Source: GCA-2716065 sp036123135 | Lineage (GTDB): Bacteria > Bacteroidota > Bacteroidia > Flavobacteriales_D > Parvicellaceae | Reading direction: 5' to 3' | DNA: 22,911 nucleotides | Assembly: GCA_036123135.1 (NCBI GenBank) | Contig: JAZADZ010000051.1 | Span: 1 to 22,911, forward strand | Shown here: positions 9,551 through 18,002 of the stretch, one piece after another | Numbering within the stretch: position 1 is the stretch's first letter | Layout of the letters: the number at the start of each line of letters is the position of its first letter | The notes under the pieces: model-generated | Told to the model about the DNA's origin: nothing | Database searches by the model: none | The model's input: only the letters and a program-made list of their open reading frames with translations | Position numbers and translations under genes: made by a program

Positions 9551-10649
9551 CAATCAGTCTATCCACTTCATTTTCCCAATTTAATTTTTCAATTGCACTT
9601 TTTAAGGATTTAGAAAATTTATCTGCCTTGTTTTTAGAAATAGTTTTATTTATTGCCTTCAATATTATGTTTGGATCATGGGACGAAACAATTGTACCAA
9701 TATTGAATTGTTGAATAATTGAAGAAACTTCTTTTAAATCACTGCAAACAATTGGAATTCCCGCTTTTAAATAATCGAAAATTTTATTAGGTAGACTATA
9801 CCTGTAATTAATATTGGTATCCTTATCAAGACTTACTCCTACATCAGCATTCATAGTGTATTGCATCATTTGTACGTACTCTAACTTACCAGTAAATAAA
9901 ACCTTATTTTGAAGATCTTTTTTACTTGCTCTTGATTTTAAATTATGAATTACATCCCCACTTCCAACAATACATAAAAATAAATTTTCTGACATTGCAA
10001 TTGCTTCAAGTAACTCTTCGGCACCTCTATCAATGTTAATTCCAGCACCTTGTAAAATAACTATATTTTTGTGTCTCGGTAAATTTAAAGTTTCACGAGT
10101 TTCAGTTTTTTCAATTATTTCATTTCGTGGAAGATTTCTGAGCACGTTCACTGAAATATTGTACTTTTTTTCATAAAGCGCTGCGATTGAAGAATTGACA
10201 GTAAATACATGCTTTAATGTTGGAAATATCTTTTTTTCAATTGCCTCCCATACTTTTTTAACTGTGGGTCGATCTTGAATTTCAGGTACACCTGTGAAAT
10301 ACTCATGCGTGTCGTAGACTAATTTTTTCTTTTTAATTTTTGAGGCCAACCAGTTAGCAAGAAGTGTATCCAAATCGTTGGCATGATAGATATCTCCTTT
10401 ACTGAAAAGTAGAAAAATAAATAATCTTAAATTAAATAATGCATAAAACAAGAATCCTTGGTTAAACAATAATTTAAATCTTTTGACAGAATAAGGTCTG
10501 TCTATTTGAGCACTGTCTTTTAGTAATCTTCCAACTAAGCAGATCTCATATCCCTGATGTTGCAAAGACATACAAACTTTACCGACTCTTTGATCGTAAG
10601 TTAAATCATTGGTGACAGAGACTATAATTTTTCTTTTTTTTTCGCTCAC
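9528..10649 (-). CDS. Glycosyltransferase family 4 protein, first gene of the pair
   Basis: This GT-B glycosyltransferase has 373 residues and starts at a GTG (10649). Features in order: an N-terminal strand IIVSVTNDLTYDQRVGK, seen in bacteroidete family-4 enzymes; a hydrophobic stretch around 62-83 that could dip into the inner membrane; ANDLDTL at 90-96; DTHEYFTGVPE near 113-123; the donor-domain opening QGAGINIDRGAEELLEA near 200-216; and SLPNKIFDYLKAGIPIV near 285-301, which holds the position of the family's nucleotide-sugar binding loop. It would add a sugar from an activated donor to a lipid-linked or surface glycan acceptor; the sugar is unknown. It is the upstream gene of an overlapping two-gene operon and is divergent from murB. 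A near-match to the -7 element (AATATTTG on the minus strand, 10690-10697) is too weak to call. Confidence 0.85.
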   Translation of the reverse strand: MSEKKRKIIVSVTNDLTYDQRVGKVCMSLQHQGYEICLVGRLLKDSAQIDRPYSVKRFKLLFNQGFLFYALFNLRLFIFLLFSKGDIYHANDLDTLLANWLASKIKKKKLVYDTHEYFTGVPEIQDRPTVKKVWEAIEKKIFPTLKHVFTVNSSIAALYEKKYNISVNVLRNLPRNEIIEKTETRETLNLPRHKNIVILQGAGINIDRGAEELLEAIAMSENLFLCIVGSGDVIHNLKSRASKKDLQNKVLFTGKLEYVQMMQYTMNADVGVSLDKDTNINYRYSLPNKIFDYLKAGIPIVCSDLKEVSSIIQQFNIGTIVSSHDPNIILKAINKTISKNKADKFSKSLKSAIEKLNWENEVDRLIDEYSKIE

Positions 10650-10731
10650 TGAATTTCGAAATTAATCTATTCGATAATTATATGCCTATCAAATATTTAT
10701 TTTATTCCTAAATGAGTAACAAATTTATATT

Positions 10732-10739
10732 TAGGTTTG
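10732..10739 (+). promoter_or_regulatory. Probable murB -7 promoter element
   Basis: TAGGTTTG matches TAnnTTTG exactly and ends 8 nt before the ATG at 10748. A transcript from here would begin almost at that ATG and would exclude the longer frame starting at 10712. No good -33 TTTG is visible at the expected distance. Confidence 0.45.
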
Positions 10740-10747
10740 TTGTAACA

Positions 10748-11761
10748 ATGGAAAAAAATAAATCTCTTCGCAATCTTAATACATTTGGAATTGATGTTAC
10801 CGCTAAATATTTTGTAAGTATTTCATCTGTTGAGGAACTAAAAGAGCTTTCTAATACCCATACTTTTAATGAAGAATACTTACTTATTCTTGGGGGCGGA
10901 AGTAATATTCTTTTTACAAAAGATTTTGATGGAATAGTACTTAAAAATAATATTCTGGGAATTAAAGTTGTTGAAGAAACTGAAAATGATGTCTTAATTG
11001 AGATAGGTGCTGGCGAGAATTGGCACCAGCTTGTACTCTTCTGTATAAAAAACAACTTTGGAGGTATTGAAAATCTTAGCTTAATTCCAGGAAACGTTGG
11101 GGCAGCTCCAATGCAAAATATTGGAGCCTATGGAGTTGAATTGAAAGACACTTTTGTTTTTCTAGAAGCTTTCAACATCGAAAAAAAACAAATCGAAAAC
11201 TTCAACTCTAAAGACTGTCGTTTTGGATATAGAGAAAGTATTTTTAAAAAAGAATTAAAAAATAAATACATCATAACTAAGGTCGCGCTCAAACTAACAA
11301 AACCTCCTCATAAGTTGAACACGAACTATGGAGACATTCAAAAAGAGCTCGAAAGATTAAATATTTCTGTTCCAACCATAAAAGATGTAAGTGACACTGT
11401 AATTAAAATTAGAAGAAGTAAACTTCCAGATCCAAAAGAAATTGGAAACAGCGGAAGTTTTTTTAAAAACCCGATTATAAACAAATCTGATTTTGAACAA
11501 CTTTATTTGAAATATCCAACAATTGCTCATTATAAAGTTGATGACAATTCAGTTAAAATTGCAGCTGGGTGGTTAATTGAACACGCAGGATGGAAAGGTA
11601 AGACGATTTTATCGTATGGAGTTCATAAAAAACAAGCATTGGTTTTGGTAAATTATGGCGGTAGCTCTGGTGGTGATATTTACAAGCTCAGCTTAGCCAT
11701 TATCGATGATATTAAAGAAAAGTTTGGTATTGAATTGGAAAGAGAGGTGAATGTAATTTGA
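10748..11761 (+). CDS. murB: UDP-N-acetylenolpyruvoylglucosamine reductase
   Basis: MurB uses NADPH and FAD to reduce UDP-GlcNAc-enolpyruvate to UDP-MurNAc, the second committed step of peptidoglycan precursor synthesis in the cytoplasm. The start at 10748 (337 residues, MEKNKSLRNLNTFGID) matches the family; the frame extends to 10712, but that start would lie upstream of the probable promoter. The FAD-binding motif GGGSNILF is near 49-56, and IPGNVGAAPMQNIGAYGVE near 113-131 is the family signature. FGYRES contains Tyr161, the counterpart of E. coli Tyr158. GNSGSFFKNP contains the proton donor Ser237 (Ser229 in E. coli). LEREV near the C-terminus contains Glu333 (Glu325 in E. coli). The Tyr loop makes this a type I MurB. 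It ends 3 nt from the convergent gene. Confidence 0.95.
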   Translation: MEKNKSLRNLNTFGIDVTAKYFVSISSVEELKELSNTHTFNEEYLLILGGGSNILFTKDFDGIVLKNNILGIKVVEETENDVLIEIGAGENWHQLVLFCIKNNFGGIENLSLIPGNVGAAPMQNIGAYGVELKDTFVFLEAFNIEKKQIENFNSKDCRFGYRESIFKKELKNKYIITKVALKLTKPPHKLNTNYGDIQKELERLNISVPTIKDVSDTVIKIRRSKLPDPKEIGNSGSFFKNPIINKSDFEQLYLKYPTIAHYKVDDNSVKIAAGWLIEHAGWKGKTILSYGVHKKQALVLVNYGGSSGGDIYKLSLAIIDDIKEKFGIELEREVNVI

Positions 11762-11764
11762 TGC

Positions 11765-13213
11765 TTAAAGGGCTAGCTTAATCAAACGACCTTTTGTTTT
11801 GTTTTCATTTTCAAGCATTAAAAACAATTCATTTTCATTTTTTGAAATTAAGCTTGGAACTAAACCCATTTTTTCTCCCTTAAAATTATATATTGAAGAA
11901 AATTGTTTAGTAGAGGACCTGCCCATATCATCAAAGCTTACACTATTGGTTGATAAAAAGGAATTGTGCTGAAATTCTTCGGTTTTTTTTGATTTGTAAT
12001 TGACAGAATTGTAAATAATATTTAGCTCATTGTTGTCAATGTAAGAAATGAAAGAACCCCACAAGCCTGCTCTGTTCGTTAATTCGTGCTGATTGTACAG
12101 AAAAGGTGAAGACCATATGTAATTTCCTGCATTACTAAATTTAAATACAACAAGCCCCTTTCGGTAATTTTCAACACCTTCTTTAATTTGAAATCTAGAG
12201 TGGTGACTTGCGATTAGAAAGAAATTTCCAGAACTGTCTGTTAAAAGTCTTTTTATTTTAAAATCGTCAAGTCCAAAACCTTTATTTTTAATTTCTTTTT
12301 TTGATTTGAATTTTGCTACAATACTTGAAGGTAAAAAGAACTCTTTCCTAAAATCTGGCTCAACAGAATTATCATATCTCATTGAGAAAAATCCCTCATA
12401 ATTTAATACAATTGGTGATTTGAAAAAACCAAATACATTTAAAACACCATTTTCATTCACCAAATATCTTAGAGATACAACATCTCTAGTTCGTAGACTA
12501 ATTTTAGCTTGCTCCACTTCATTCTCGTTGAGATGGAAAATATAGTACTGACTTTTTTTATTAAAATATTTTTTTAGGATGTAAACACTTCCATTATTTG
12601 AAATAATGGGCAAATTAGTTCTCTTATGTTTACACAAAACATCTAAGGTTTTATCTACAATTTTGATTAACTGCAGTTGCTCATCGAAAAGAATCAAAGT
12701 GATTTTTTCATGACTTTGTTTTTGAAATGGGTGTTCTACAAGTAAAACGATTTTTTTAGAATCTTCACTAACAGCAATCTTATAATTGACTTTGTATCCT
12801 CCTAAATTATTAAAAGTTGTAAGTGTAAAGTGCGGAAGGAATTTCCCTTTTGAATCGATTTTTTGAACAATAAGCTCCTGTTTCCCTTCGGCATTTGTGC
12901 GGCTAAAAAATAAATGAGGCTGCTCATTAACAACTAAAGACTCTACAAAAGACTGTGGCTCAAATGGAAAGTCGTATTGTGTAGACGCATTTAAGTTTGA
13001 GTCAAAAAAAATAAACTTGTAAGGGATTTTTGACTTCTTTTTTCCTAATACTAAGCCGAAATTATTTTCAAGAAAATAAAAGTCTGTTGGCTTAGATTCG
13101 GCGGTTTTATCGAACTCATTTCCTTTTAGACAAACAGTGTCTTGTGAGATTAGTTCAGAAAAAGGAGTAAGTAGAAAAAATAAGAACGCTAAACAAATAG
13201 ACCAATAATTCAT
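11765..13213 (-). CDS. Unrecognised secreted protein downstream of the OmpA-like gene
   Basis: I do not recognise this family. The 482-residue product starts with a signal peptide (MNYWSICLAFLFFLLTPFSELISQ), and there is no lipobox Cys, so it should be periplasmic, surface-bound or secreted as a soluble protein. The mature part is rich in beta strands with recurring turns of the form FFDSNLN, KIDSKGKF and LFDEQLQLIK, each followed by a strand. That pattern suggests a beta-propeller, but I could not delimit the blades. No catalytic motif and no type IX C-terminal sorting domain is seen. It begins 31 nt after the stop of the DUF5723/OmpA gene on the same strand, so the two are probably co-transcribed and may act together in the envelope. 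Confidence 0.7.
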   Translation of the reverse strand: MNYWSICLAFLFFLLTPFSELISQDTVCLKGNEFDKTAESKPTDFYFLENNFGLVLGKKKSKIPYKFIFFDSNLNASTQYDFPFEPQSFVESLVVNEQPHLFFSRTNAEGKQELIVQKIDSKGKFLPHFTLTTFNNLGGYKVNYKIAVSEDSKKIVLLVEHPFQKQSHEKITLILFDEQLQLIKIVDKTLDVLCKHKRTNLPIISNNGSVYILKKYFNKKSQYYIFHLNENEVEQAKISLRTRDVVSLRYLVNENGVLNVFGFFKSPIVLNYEGFFSMRYDNSVEPDFRKEFFLPSSIVAKFKSKKEIKNKGFGLDDFKIKRLLTDSSGNFFLIASHHSRFQIKEGVENYRKGLVVFKFSNAGNYIWSSPFLYNQHELTNRAGLWGSFISYIDNNELNIIYNSVNYKSKKTEEFQHNSFLSTNSVSFDDMGRSSTKQFSSIYNFKGEKMGLVPSLISKNENELFLMLENENKTKGRLIKLAL

Positions 13214-13244
13214 ATCGGAACTAAAAATAGCTTAGGAACTTCAT

Positions 13245-15878
13245 TTATTCAAATAAAATTGTCATTTCTACTCTTCTATTTTGTTGTCTACCCTCTTTAG
13301 TATTATTGTCAGCAACCGGCTTTTCTTCTCCAAAATATTGAACAATAATTCTTTCTGATTTAATGCCTCTTTGTTCTAAATAAACACCAACCGCCTGAGA
13401 TCTCTTCTTGGACAAAATCAAGTTTGATTTAGCTGAGCCAACATTATCAGTGTGACCAGCTATGATTATTTTCCATTCAATTTTCTTAATCAACAGATTT
13501 GCTAATTCTTCAAGCGAAGGGAAAGAAACTTCTTTAATTACATCCTTTCCAGATTCAAACTCTAGATTTTCAAAAGCAGTATTTAAAATTTCTTGTTCTT
13601 CTTCAAGTATAACTGGGCATCCATTGTTTGATTTAGGACCGGGTGTGTTTACACAATCGTCGTCCTTATCTAACACTCCATCACCATCGGTATCAGTATA
13701 TGGACAGCCGTTGTTTGATTTTGGGCCAGCGTTATTCGGACAATCATCGTCTTTATCTAAAATACCATCTCCATCAGTATCAGGCCAAGGGCAACCTCTG
13801 TTGTCTTTTGGACCAGGTTGAGTTGGGCACTCGTCTAAATAATCAAACAAACCGTCCTTGTCGGTATCTGGACATCCTTCATTTGCCTTTGGACCAGGAT
13901 CATTTGGACATAAATCGTCCAAGTCTTTTAAACCATCTCCATCTGTATCTGGACATCCATTGAATGCCAATAGTCCGGGAACAGTTGGACAGTCATCGTT
14001 TTTGTCAATAATACTGTCATTGTCAGTATCTGGACATCCATTAAATGCCAATAGACCAGGAACTTCTGGACACATGTCATCTTTATCAATAATTTTATCT
14101 TTATCAGTATCGGGACAACCTTTAAATTCAACCAGTCCTGAATCCAAAGGACAAGCATCTTCGGTATCCTGAATGCCGTCTCCATCAGAATCTGGACAAC
14201 CTTTGAACGCCCAAACTCCAGCTACGTCTCGACATTCGTCTTTTCGATTTGAAACCTTGTCTTTATCGTCATCTTTTGGAGTCTTGTTGAACATCCAAAG
14301 ACGAACTCCAGCGTAAATGTTAGCACCTCGGATATCTCGATCTTTTCCAGGTGCAAATAAGGGCTTCATATCTGCCATTCCAACAAATAAAGGCCCAAGT
14401 CGCACTCCAACTCCAGCCCTAAAGCCATAAAACCCACTGTAAGAAAGTGGAAGTGATATACCAACGAATTTATAATCATATCTTGGAGTTATAGCGAAAC
14501 TACTAGGAAATCGTACCTTGCTTGGATCATTATTCCTTTGGAATCCTATGAGTGCTCTTGCATCAACATAAAAATCGTTCCAAATGTGGTAATCAACAGC
14601 TAAATTGATATTTGTTGGTAAATTCATACGAAAATAATCTAAGTTTTCTCCACTTAGCGTAACATCATTCGTTGCTATTGAATCGTTAGTAGCTAAATAG
14701 TTGATGAGATTATCAAACGATCTGAACCCGCTTATCGTATCAAAAATGGACAAATCGTAAGGTTGACCAGTTGAACTATTGATTCCAAGGTTGGCGGTGA
14801 AATCTCTACTGAGGTCACCTTTGGTATATCTCATACCACCAATATCATTAATAGCAAAAGAAACCTTTAATTTGTATTTGTTTTGATCTCTCTTCCATAA
14901 ATTTGTTTCTCCATCCATGTCATATTTGTAATCTTTCCATTTTGGTCTCCACTCGTAGACAAATCCTAAATCAATACCAAAACCTAGATTTGAATGAAGT
15001 GCAAAATCTCTTGCAAAATCAAACTCATAATTGGCTGGAACGTAATTTCCTGTTGAATCTAGTTGTTCAACATATCCTCCAAGGTTGTTGGAATATCCGT
15101 AGCTGAAGTCTCCTTGCACATAATTGGCAGTGTCTGCATTAAAAAAATTGTAATCTACATTATCAGAGTGCATGTAAGCTGCACCAAGGCCCTGAAGAAA
15201 TTTCAGTTTACCGCCAGCCTTGAAAAAATGTTCATTGTCATCTTTTAGAATTTGAGCATAGCTAAGATTGTATTCCATCCATGAATTGAAAGATACATTC
15301 AACAGCTGATCTGATAAATCAAGGTTCCATAAAGATGAGTAATCTAATGAATTTAGCGACAGAGTGACTAGCTCAGGAGCTATGTGGTCAACGTTAACCA
15401 ATGTTCGTTGTTTAACTTGTAAACCAATTGCAGATTTTCTATTTAATGTTACCATTAAATTAAATAAATCGGCATCAAGACTAACAATTCCTCTGTATGG
15501 CTTATCTCCTAGATCAGCAGGATCTGTTATGAAATAATTCCCTTGCCCTAACCCTTGATAGAAGGCAGCAGAATCTGCACCAATAATCTGTTCAAACCAT
15601 GGTTGACTTCTCCACAATGTATCCGCTGCTTGGTCGCCCGCGAAAGAGGAGTACCAACCACCTGGCATAGTGGATGTATTCATGTAAAGGTAGTTGTTGT
15701 GTCCTGTGAAGGATGCACCAAGAAACAAATCTACTTTCATTCGATTATCAGCAATATTTGCTGGATTGAAATCAACTCCAAGAGCACCAGCATAATTACT
15801 TTGGTTAACTCCTAAAAATTCTTGTGTAAAAAATGGGCAGTAACTAAAAATGAAAACTATAAATAAAAGTTTTTTCAT
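13245..15878 (-). CDS. DUF5723-like outer-membrane protein with TSP3 repeats and OmpA C-terminal domain
   Basis: This 877-residue protein has four parts: a signal peptide (MKKLLFIVFIFSYCPFFTQ); a beta-barrel-like region to about 520 that begins FLGVNQSNYAGALGVDFNPAN, as in DUF5723 proteins; eight thrombospondin type-3 repeats at about 536-755; and an OmpA-type peptidoglycan-binding domain from about 770 to the end. In the last, GHTDN carries Asp811 and LSKKRS carries Arg826, the pair that binds diaminopimelate in OmpA-family domains, followed by NRRVE. The likely role is to link the outer membrane to peptidoglycan through a calcium-stiffened rod. It starts 84 nt behind the suf operon with no clear terminator between, and 31 nt ahead of a secreted protein gene. 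Partial read-through from suf is possible but it probably has its own promoter. Confidence 0.88.
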   Translation of the reverse strand: MKKLLFIVFIFSYCPFFTQEFLGVNQSNYAGALGVDFNPANIADNRMKVDLFLGASFTGHNNYLYMNTSTMPGGWYSSFAGDQAADTLWRSQPWFEQIIGADSAAFYQGLGQGNYFITDPADLGDKPYRGIVSLDADLFNLMVTLNRKSAIGLQVKQRTLVNVDHIAPELVTLSLNSLDYSSLWNLDLSDQLLNVSFNSWMEYNLSYAQILKDDNEHFFKAGGKLKFLQGLGAAYMHSDNVDYNFFNADTANYVQGDFSYGYSNNLGGYVEQLDSTGNYVPANYEFDFARDFALHSNLGFGIDLGFVYEWRPKWKDYKYDMDGETNLWKRDQNKYKLKVSFAINDIGGMRYTKGDLSRDFTANLGINSSTGQPYDLSIFDTISGFRSFDNLINYLATNDSIATNDVTLSGENLDYFRMNLPTNINLAVDYHIWNDFYVDARALIGFQRNNDPSKVRFPSSFAITPRYDYKFVGISLPLSYSGFYGFRAGVGVRLGPLFVGMADMKPLFAPGKDRDIRGANIYAGVRLWMFNKTPKDDDKDKVSNRKDECRDVAGVWAFKGCPDSDGDGIQDTEDACPLDSGLVEFKGCPDTDKDKIIDKDDMCPEVPGLLAFNGCPDTDNDSIIDKNDDCPTVPGLLAFNGCPDTDGDGLKDLDDLCPNDPGPKANEGCPDTDKDGLFDYLDECPTQPGPKDNRGCPWPDTDGDGILDKDDDCPNNAGPKSNNGCPYTDTDGDGVLDKDDDCVNTPGPKSNNGCPVILEEEQEILNTAFENLEFESGKDVIKEVSFPSLEELANLLIKKIEWKIIIAGHTDNVGSAKSNLILSKKRSQAVGVYLEQRGIKSERIIVQYFGEEKPVADNNTKEGRQQNRRVEMTILFE
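13614..14273 (-). repeat. Eight in-frame TSP3 repeats of about 81 nt
   Basis: Eight tandem units of about 27 residues, each of the form DTDGDGxxDxxDxCPxxPGxxxxxGCP, code for the calcium-binding rod of the OmpA-like protein. The first unit is the most divergent (DDDKDKVSNRKDEC, no CP). Units 3 and 4 are nearly alike (both contain PGLLAFNGCP), as are 7 and 8 (PGPKSNNGCP), which suggests recent local duplication. Units 6 and 7 have two extra residues after GCP. Open frames on the opposite strand here follow from the repeat composition and are not genes. Confidence 0.9.
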
Positions 15879-15962
15879 AACATGAAGCTATTTAAAGTAG
15901 AAGTGAAAATTTTTTAATGATTGAAAATGTGTTACAATATAGTTAAAGTCTACAAGATTTCA

Positions 15963-17231
15963 TTAATTACATGACAAAAGTGTAGAAATTTTATTGGAAA
16001 AAAATTCCTTGATTTCATCAATTTGGATTTCTTCAATTACCTCTTCAACAAAACCAACCATCAACAGTTGAGTTGCAATGGATTTAGACACACCTCTTGA
16101 CTGCAAATAAAACAACGCCTCCTGGTCTAGCTGACCGGTAGTTGAACCATGACTACACTTCACGTCGTCTGCATAAATCTCTAATTCTGGCTTAGAATTG
16201 ATAACAGCACTGTCGGAAAGCAAAAGGTTATTGTTTTGCTGATAGGCCATAATTTTTTGGGCATCTTGATGTACAACAACTTTACCATTGAAAACTCCAA
16301 CCGAGCTATCATTTAAAATTCCTTTGTAGCATTCACTTGAGAAACAATTGGGTTTAGCATGGTCTAAATAGGTGTGGTTATCCATATGTTCATTTCCGGA
16401 AGGAACAAACAATCCATTTAGATAGGTTGAACAATCTTCTCCAACTACATTTATATTTAACCCATTTCGAATCAGTTTTCCTGCAGAGCAAAGTGAATTG
16501 ATCCTGAATGTACTGTGAGCATGTTGCTTTATGAATTCAGAACAGATGTGACTCTCCCCTTTTACATCTTGAATTTTTTCAATATTAAGTAAGCTGTTTA
16601 CTCCCAGCTCAGCCTCAGTGACATGATTGGTGAAAGAATCTTGTTCACAAGAATTGACAAAACTCAATACAACTTTAAGTTCTGCAAAATCCTCTACGTC
16701 AATGAATAATCTTGTGTTTGAAAAAACATTATTAAATGAGTTAACAAAAACCAGATGAAGTGGTGAGTCTAAAACAACTTTTTTTCCAATTTGAATAAAG
16801 ACACCATTTTGTAGATGAGAAATATTTAGTAGCGAAAATGCATGCTCATAAGGGCTAGAAATGGTTGAGATTTTTTTTGAATCTTTTATATTCAAGTCTT
16901 CAAATTTGCGAATTTTTAATCCATTCAAATGATCAGTATTTGATAAATTGAAGTTGATTTCACCATTTTCAATGACCAGCGTTGGACATTTAATTTGTTC
17001 AAGCAATGGATAATTTAGTTGCAATTCTTCCGAAGCACCCGCCTTTTGATATGTTTTTTTTAATAAAGATGAGGTTCTTGTATATCTCCAGTCCTCGGTT
17101 TTTCTGTTGGGAAATCCAATCTGATTTAGTTTTTCAATAGATTTGTTGGTGAGTTCAGGGAAAAGAGTGGAAACCTCAGCACCAAGATTTCCTTTAAAAG
17201 ACATATTACCATTAGGAGAAATCTTGCTCAT
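15963..17231 (-). CDS. sufD: Fe-S cluster assembly protein SufD
   Basis: SufD pairs with SufB and SufC in the cytoplasmic SufBC2D scaffold that builds Fe-S clusters. The 422-residue length is normal. N-terminal FPNRKTEDWRYT is a family hallmark, and the C-terminal beta-helix region carries VKCSHGSTTGQLD, in which His361 corresponds to the essential His360 of E. coli SufD, followed by EALFYLQSRG. The ATG at 17231 overlaps the sufC stop by 4 nt (ATGA), a sign of translational coupling. It is the last suf gene in this operon; sufS and sufE, often next in Bacteroidota, do not follow. Confidence 0.93.
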   Translation of the reverse strand: MSKISPNGNMSFKGNLGAEVSTLFPELTNKSIEKLNQIGFPNRKTEDWRYTRTSSLLKKTYQKAGASEELQLNYPLLEQIKCPTLVIENGEINFNLSNTDHLNGLKIRKFEDLNIKDSKKISTISSPYEHAFSLLNISHLQNGVFIQIGKKVVLDSPLHLVFVNSFNNVFSNTRLFIDVEDFAELKVVLSFVNSCEQDSFTNHVTEAELGVNSLLNIEKIQDVKGESHICSEFIKQHAHSTFRINSLCSAGKLIRNGLNINVVGEDCSTYLNGLFVPSGNEHMDNHTYLDHAKPNCFSSECYKGILNDSSVGVFNGKVVVHQDAQKIMAYQQNNNLLLSDSAVINSKPELEIYADDVKCSHGSTTGQLDQEALFYLQSRGVSKSIATQLLMVGFVEEVIEEIQIDEIKEFFSNKISTLLSCN

Positions 17232-17992
17232 AAAGTAGATTTTTCATTGATCCAATCGTAACCTTTCTCTTCAAGTTCGAGCGCTAAACTTTTATCTCCT
17301 GTTTTCACAATCTTTCCATCCGAAAGAACGTGTACATAATCCGGAATAATGTAATCCAATAAACGCTGATAATGGGTTATAACCAATGTTCCATTTTCTT
17401 TGGATTTAAGCTGATTGACACCATTGGAAACAACTCTCAAAGCATCAATATCTAGTCCAGAATCTGTTTCATCCAAAATTGACAAGGAAGGCTCTAACAT
17501 AGCCATTTGAAAAATCTCATTTCGTTTTTTTTCACCCCCAGAAAAACCTTCATTTACAGACCTGTTTTTTAGCTTATTGTCTAGCCCGACTAAAGACGAT
17601 TTTTCTTTCACCATAGCTAAAAAATCCTTGGCAGATATGGGTTCTTTGCCATTATTTTTATTTCTCTCATTTAAAGCTGTCCTTAGAAAATTGATGTTAC
17701 TTACACCAGGAATCTCAACAGGATATTGAAAGGCTAAAAAGACTCCCTCCCAAGCTCTTTCTTCAGGTGATAGATCTAAGAGATCTTTGTCAAAATAACG
17801 AACACTACCAGATGTTACTTCATATTCTTCTCTTCCAGCAAGAACAGCAGATAACGTACTTTTTCCAGAACCATTGGGTCCCATTATGGCATGCACTTCT
17901 CCCTTCTTTATCTCAAGATCTAAACCTTTTAAAATCTCTTTACCATCAATTTCACACTTCAATCCCTCAATTTTCAAAATAGTCTCACTCAT
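17228..17992 (-). CDS. sufC: Fe-S cluster assembly ATPase SufC
   Basis: SufC is the ABC-type ATPase of the SufBC2D scaffold; two copies bind SufB and SufD and ATP binding remodels the complex to expose the cluster assembly site. All 254 residues are typical. Walker A GPNGSGKS is at 38-45, the Q-loop lies at FQYP near 89-92, the SufC-type signature FSGGEKKRNE is at 150-159, Walker B LSILDE ends in Glu175, the D-loop SGLD follows, and His207 is the switch. ETDSGLDIDAL and ITHYQRLLDYI are SufC hallmarks. It lies 10 nt after sufB and overlaps sufD by 4 nt. Confidence 0.96.
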   Translation of the reverse strand: MSETILKIEGLKCEIDGKEILKGLDLEIKKGEVHAIMGPNGSGKSTLSAVLAGREEYEVTSGSVRYFDKDLLDLSPEERAWEGVFLAFQYPVEIPGVSNINFLRTALNERNKNNGKEPISAKDFLAMVKEKSSLVGLDNKLKNRSVNEGFSGGEKKRNEIFQMAMLEPSLSILDETDSGLDIDALRVVSNGVNQLKSKENGTLVITHYQRLLDYIIPDYVHVLSDGKIVKTGDKSLALELEEKGYDWINEKSTL

Positions 17993-18002
17993 ATTATAAT
18001 AT

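Noticed and set aside
11757..11788. Terminator between murB and the convergent secreted-protein gene
   Set aside because: TTTGAT and ATCAAA can pair, but the loop is about 18 nt with no stable inner stem and no T-run.
13462..14172. Several long plus-strand open frames opposite the OmpA-like gene
   Set aside because: They lie over the TSP3 repeats and repeat with the same period; they are by-products of Asp/Gly/Cys/Pro-rich codons on the other strand and have no start context.
13614..14273. Regular repeats resembling a CRISPR or satellite array
   Set aside because: The 81-nt period keeps a coding frame with conserved Asp, Cys and Pro codons; units are contiguous with no spacers.
15879..15962. 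Terminator or promoter between sufD and the OmpA-like gene
   Set aside because: No stable hairpin with a T-run and no TAnnTTTG match; only weak A/T-rich pairing is visible.
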